Part shown: piece by piece, positions 6,337 to 8,964 of the stretch | Layout: each line of letters begins with the position of its first letter | Position numbering within the stretch: the first letter of the stretch is position 1 | Assembly: GCA_913062735.1 (NCBI GenBank) | Contig: CAJXWI010000071.1 | Coordinates: 1 to 8,964, forward strand | Length of the DNA: 8,964 nucleotides | Reading direction: 5' to 3' | Source of the DNA: an uncultured Arcobacter sp. | GTDB taxonomy: Bacteria; Campylobacterota; Campylobacteria; Campylobacterales; Arcobacteraceae | Translations under genes and position numbers: made by a program | The notes under the pieces: model-generated | What the model was told of the DNA's origin: nothing | What the model saw: only the letters and a program-made list of their open reading frames with translations | Database searches by the model: none

Positions 6337-6672
6337 CTAAAAAACAATCTTTTTATCCCTTTTTTGGTAATTTGCGGATTTTATGGCTTTTGTATTTTTT
6401 CCATCTCTTGCGGTGGGTCTTTTGAATTTCCTATTTGGTCTTATGGGTACTTTATTTGTCAAAAATAACTTACTCATTTCTTCTATTATTACTTCTATAT
6501 CTTTATTACTGTAAAACAATTCAAAGCAGTAATTTTTTATGATATTAAAAGATACTGATTTATTAACTTTTTGAGTATATTTTGTGTTAGTTTTTTCTTT
6601 TAGTTGTTCGTTGATGTTATCCGTAAGTATTGATTCTAAATTGCTAATAAATATTGTTGCATGAAATTCCAT
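6337..6672 (-). pseudogene. IS4-type DDE transposase, C-terminal remnant
   Basis: The minus-strand frame of 111 codons reads EFHATIFISNLESILTD near its start and ends with a VPIRPNRKFKRP motif followed by a basic tail. This arrangement (an F.ATIF.SNL helix after the catalytic core and a closing PIRP.R.F.R motif) is what C-termini of IS4-type transposases look like. All three catalytic acidic residues would lie upstream and are missing. The apparent ATG at 6670-6672 is made by the short tandem array at 6661-6699, which replaces the rest of the gene, so it is not a native start. The break is the left border of the RAYT2 element. Confidence 0.75.
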
Positions 6673-6699
6673 GAAATTCCATGAAATTCATGAAATTCC
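6661..6699 (+). repeat. Short tandem array of ATGAAATTCC (four units)
   Basis: Units lie at 6661-6670, 6671-6680, 6681-6689 (one C missing) and 6690-6699. The last unit overlaps the outer end of the RAYT2 left repeat (TGAAATTCC). The first still encodes the EFH of the IS4-type remnant on the minus strand, so target and element end share this word. Confidence 0.9.
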
Positions 6700-7463
6700 G
6701 GGGACACAATACTAAATTATTGGGAAGAACTAGTCAATTTAATATCATATTAATTAAATAACTAATATAATTATCTCATGGCAAGAATATCAAGAGTGGT
6801 AATACCAAATTTACCCCATCATGTGACACAAAGAGGTGTTAGATCTTTAAATATCTTTTTTAAACATGAAGATTATGAATATTATAAAAACTTACTTTTG
6901 GAACAAAGTAAACTGCATGGATTAGAGATAATATCGTATTGTCTAATGACAAATCATGTACACCTAATTGTTATTCCAAAAACTGCTGCGTCCTTAGCAA
7001 AAACAATAGGTGAAACACATAGATTATATACACGAAAAATAAACTTTGAACAAAAAGTCACAGGACATCTTTTTCAATCAAGATTTTATTCAACACCACT
7101 TAGTGATGAACATTTATTGAATGCAATAAAATATGTAGAACAAAATCCTGTAAAAGCAAGAATGGTAAAATACCCTTGGGATTATAAATACTCAAGTGTG
7201 TTTCATAGATTGAATATAAATAAAGATGAATTAGTAAGTGATTATGAATTAATAAAACAAATAAAGAATTATAGAAGTTTTCTATTGTCAAATGAAAACT
7301 ATAATGAAATAAAAGAAAGAACAAGAACGGGAAGACCCTGTGGAAATAAAGATTTTTATGAGAAAGTAAAAGCTATAACAGGAATAGATTATTTACCAAA
7401 AAAGAGAGGGCCCAAAACTAATGCAACTAGTAAATAATTTGGTATTGTGTCCCTGGAATTTCA
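6691..7463 (+). mobile_element. RAYT2 element: Y1 transposase gene framed by 31-bp inverted repeats
   Basis: 6691-6721 (TGAAATTCCGGGGACACAAT and on) and 7433-7463 are inverted copies with 2 mismatches in 31. They frame one Y1 transposase gene, giving a 773-base unit. The gene's TAA stop (7435-7437) lies inside the right repeat. The ends share the AATTCC.GGGAC core with the scattered repeats at 4448, 5960 and 6267, but differ from the RAYT1 ends. The element lies between a cut IS4-type gene and an Rhs-like tip that has lost its core. Confidence 0.85.
6778..7437 (+). CDS. REP-associated tyrosine transposase (Y1_Tnp/RAYT), copy 2
   Basis: 219 residues from ATG 6778 (MARISRVVIPNLPHHVTQRG), a very typical family start; no clear ribosome site precedes it. 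The HUH motif is H60-V61-H62 in TNHVHLIVIP. The probable catalytic tyrosine is Y119 in IKYVEQNPVKARM. TGHLFQSRFYS (95-105) and W134 in YPWDYKYSS are also conserved family landmarks. The C-terminus ends with RTGRPCGNKDFYEKV (183-197) and KKRGPK, the DNA-binding tail of many RAYTs, unlike the helix-turn-helix tail of copy 1. It should cut single-stranded DNA at its own repeat ends (6691-6721 and 7433-7463). All key residues are intact, so it may be active and able to act on related repeats nearby. Confidence 0.94.
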   Translation: MARISRVVIPNLPHHVTQRGVRSLNIFFKHEDYEYYKNLLLEQSKLHGLEIISYCLMTNHVHLIVIPKTAASLAKTIGETHRLYTRKINFEQKVTGHLFQSRFYSTPLSDEHLLNAIKYVEQNPVKARMVKYPWDYKYSSVFHRLNINKDELVSDYELIKQIKNYRSFLLSNENYNEIKERTRTGRPCGNKDFYEKVKAITGIDYLPKKRGPKTNATSK

Positions 7464-7878
7464 AGAAAAGGCTGATAAGGAACTTGCTGCGAAGAAGGGT
7501 GAAGTTGGATTCTGGAGTAGTGTAAAAGGTTGGCTTGGAAAAGTCTTTCATGGAACAAAAATTGGCCGTGGTGCTGGATTTGGGACTAAAGGGAAAGTTA
7601 ATATGAAAGGTTACAAATTTGGAGTAAGTGCGGAAATAAGAGATTTAACAGGTAAACAGTTAAATAAACATGGAAACGCTAAAGATTATAGAAATCAAAA
7701 AAAGAGTACTTCTTTATCACTTGGAGTAGTTGAAGTTTCATTAGAATATACTAGAAAAGGTGGCTTTAAGCCAGATTATAAAGCTAGTTGGCGTGGAATT
7801 GGGAAAGATGAAATTTCGTTTGGTGGTTCAATAGGGGCAGGCCCAATGATTGAAGCTGAAATTAAGATAGATTATTAA
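7447..7878 (+). CDS. Orphan toxin-like tip without Rhs core (5'-truncated)
   Basis: The frame is open from a GTG at 7447, which lies inside the RAYT2 right repeat, to the TAA at 7876-7878. The first residues are therefore repeat-derived and no ribosome site is visible; the next Met codon is at about 7602. The protein part from about 7464 has a short Lys/Trp segment (VGFWSSVKGWLGKVFHG) and then a Gly- and aromatic-rich part with alternating polar and hydrophobic residues that looks mainly beta (KGYKFGVSAEI, TSLSLGVVEVSLEYTRKGG, ISFGGSIGAGPMIEAEIKI). I do not recognise a family. Lack of its own start, a following small membrane gene and its place after another rhs tip module suggest a displaced Rhs C-terminal tip whose core was removed by the RAYT2 insertion. 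It could instead be a fragment of an unrelated secreted protein. Confidence 0.6.
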   Translation: MSLEFQEKADKELAAKKGEVGFWSSVKGWLGKVFHGTKIGRGAGFGTKGKVNMKGYKFGVSAEIRDLTGKQLNKHGNAKDYRNQKKSTSLSLGVVEVSLEYTRKGGFKPDYKASWRGIGKDEISFGGSIGAGPMIEAEIKIDY

Positions 7879-7923
7879 TTAAACAATATATGTAAGACAA
7901 AAAATTATATTAGGAGCGTGTAA

Positions 7924-8127
7924 TTGAAATCATTATTAGTAGTTATTTTAATTTGGCATTTATTTCAAGTTTTTTATCCATTTAATCTTTATTTTTCTTC
8001 TGTAGATAATTTTATAATTATTTTTCATTTTACAATAGGAGTTTTATTATTTACAATAACTTATTTTTTATTTAAAAGAAGATTTTTTTGTGTCTCCAAA
8101 CTTTTGTTTTTATTCAAATTTGCATAA
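7924..8127 (+). CDS. Small membrane protein, putative immunity partner, 3'-truncated
   Basis: TTG start at 7924 with a good AGGAG ribosome site at 7912-7916, 45 bases behind the preceding tip. The N-terminal part has two hydrophobic segments (about residues 3-20 and 29-50) followed by KRR. From about codon 52 the frame runs into sequence that on the other strand encodes the tolC-like gene, so the last 15 or so residues are not native. It is probably the front part of a membrane immunity protein like those behind the other two tips, cut by the rearrangement near 8070-8090. No family is recognised. Confidence 0.55.
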   Translation: MKSLLVVILIWHLFQVFYPFNLYFSSVDNFIIIFHFTIGVLLFTITYFLFKRRFFCVSKLLFLFKFA

Positions 8128-8964
8128 TTTTTTCCACCTGAAAAAAAAGGCCATGTGACAGTTGCTTTTAAAGTATCTTGCTCTTTTTCATCATAGGTAG
8201 AACTTAGATCATCTGTTTTTGATCTATCAAAAGATAAGGTTGCTGTTGGAGCTAAATCAGATCTTGCACTAGTCGTATCTTTTTTTGATTGTTCATATTC
8301 AAGTTGAGCTATAATTAAATCTGGATTACCTTTTTTTGATATCTCTATTGCAGAGTTTAATTCATTGGGTAAATTAACTATTACGATAGATGATTTGTCA
8401 AGTGCCTCTGTATCATTAATAGTGCCAATCACATTTTCATAATTTAGCTTACTGGTTAAAAAATCGTTTTCAGCTTGGATTAATTTTGCTTGTGCTCCAG
8501 CTAAAGAGGACTCTGATTGAGCAACATCCGATAAAGATATATTACCTCGCTCAAGCCTAATTCTATCTGTTTCGACCTGTCGATCTAATAGGTTAACATT
8601 GGATTTATTAATCTTAAGTTTTTCGTTTGCTGAAATTAACCCCGTATAAGCTTCAATTGATTTATATAGAATTTCTTGCTCTTTTTTTAAAAGCTTTGCT
8701 TTAGCTAATTCAATGCCAATTTTACTTTTACTTAATTCAGCACCTCTTCCAAAATCTATTAATGTTTGGGTAATTGTTAATGATTGCACAGTTGGGTCTA
8801 CATCTGAAATCGTTGCATCTGTTCCATTCTGATTGGTTAATTTATTGGTGTCCTCTGAGCTTTTACTTCCACTTAAGGTTACAGAGGGAAGATATGAACT
8901 CATCGAAATTTTAAGCTCTTGCTCAGAAATGTTTAAGCTTTCTCTTTCAGCATTTAATTCATTG
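8061..8964 (-). CDS. TolC-family outer-membrane factor, fragment missing its C-terminal part
   Basis: The minus-strand frame is open from the window edge (8964) to the stop at 8061-8063, so the start is off the window; the Met at 8903 is internal, since the family-like residues ERESLNISEQELKIS precede it. Visible landmarks: SSYLPSVTLSG (first barrel strand), QTLIDFGRGAELSKSKI, IEAYTGLISA, DRIRLERGNISLSDVAQSES, NPDLIIAQLEYEQSKKDTTS, ARSDLAPTATLSF, and TVTWPFFSGGKNYANLNKNK. TolC forms a trimeric channel for efflux or type I secretion. The fragment ends just after the second-repeat GGKNY region, so the last long helical hairpin (roughly 120 residues in family members) is lost and a working channel is unlikely. 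From memory it resembles SAR11-type TolC. It runs opposite to the Rhs module and converges on it. Confidence 0.88.
   Translation of the reverse strand, partial: NELNAERESLNISEQELKISMSSYLPSVTLSGSKSSEDTNKLTNQNGTDATISDVDPTVQSLTITQTLIDFGRGAELSKSKIGIELAKAKLLKKEQEILYKSIEAYTGLISANEKLKINKSNVNLLDRQVETDRIRLERGNISLSDVAQSESSLAGAQAKLIQAENDFLTSKLNYENVIGTINDTEALDKSSIVIVNLPNELNSAIEISKKGNPDLIIAQLEYEQSKKDTTSARSDLAPTATLSFDRSKTDDLSSTYDEKEQDTLKATVTWPFFSGGKNYANLNKNKSLETQKNLLLNKK

Noticed and set aside
2934..6721. Dispersed short repeats considered as a CRISPR array
   Set aside because: Copies are irregularly spaced by hundreds of bases, occur in both orientations and are tied to RAYT genes. There are no regular spacers and no cas genes.
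6743..6777. TATAAT at 6766-6771 as a promoter for RAYT2
   Set aside because: It ends only 6 bases before the ATG and there is no plausible -35 box at the right distance. The AT-rich context makes TATAAT common.

Overview
This is an AT-rich accessory region from a Gram-negative bacterium. It holds an Rhs/YD-repeat toxin locus broken up by REP-associated Y1 (HUH) tyrosine transposases (RAYTs) and their repeats. An Rhs core, putative inner-membrane partner proteins and a TolC-type outer-membrane factor all point to a diderm. From memory, the TolC fragment resembles those of AT-rich Alphaproteobacteria (SAR11-like), while the first RAYT resembles copies common in Campylobacterota. I therefore do not assign a genus. 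The mix may reflect transfer, or a chimeric contig at the right end.

Layout. 1-2412 is the 3' part of a large rhs gene, open at the left edge: YD repeats, an unusual helical insertion, the Rhs-associated core ending in DPSGF, then a variable C-terminal tip. 2441-2887 encodes a small membrane protein, the likely immunity partner of that tip. 2888-3486 is a scrapyard of REP-like repeats plus the 3' end of an IS110-type transposase. 3487-4368 is a compact RAYT element (RAYT1) with 30-bp inverted ends; its 3' end is duplicated in tandem as 69-bp units up to 4440. 4466-5190 is an orphan Rhs tip whose first 121 bp are identical to the main rhs core. It is followed by a multi-membrane-span gene, 5217-5960. 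Oppositely oriented 15-bp repeats flank this pair (4448-4462 and 5960-5974). 5960-6777 is a second scrapyard: repeat cluster, 3' remnant of a third RAYT on the minus strand, another repeat, and the 3' end of an IS4-type transposase. 6691-7463 is a second intact RAYT element (RAYT2) with 31-bp inverted ends. 7464-7878 is a second orphan tip without Rhs core, followed by a truncated membrane gene at 7924. At about 8061-8127 that gene collides tail-to-tail with a C-terminally truncated tolC homologue that runs off the right edge.

How it fits together. The main Rhs protein would deliver its C-terminal tip, and the gene behind it would protect the producer. Downstream silent tips with partners form a reservoir that can replace the active tip by homologous recombination in the shared core. 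What stands out here is that nearly every module boundary is a RAYT-type repeat end, and two elements with intact RAYT genes sit directly upstream of the two orphan tips. Repeat ends generated by RAYTs may help assemble or shuffle the toxin/immunity modules. That is an inference. The simpler alternative is that a dispensable, repeat-rich region tolerates RAYT insertion.
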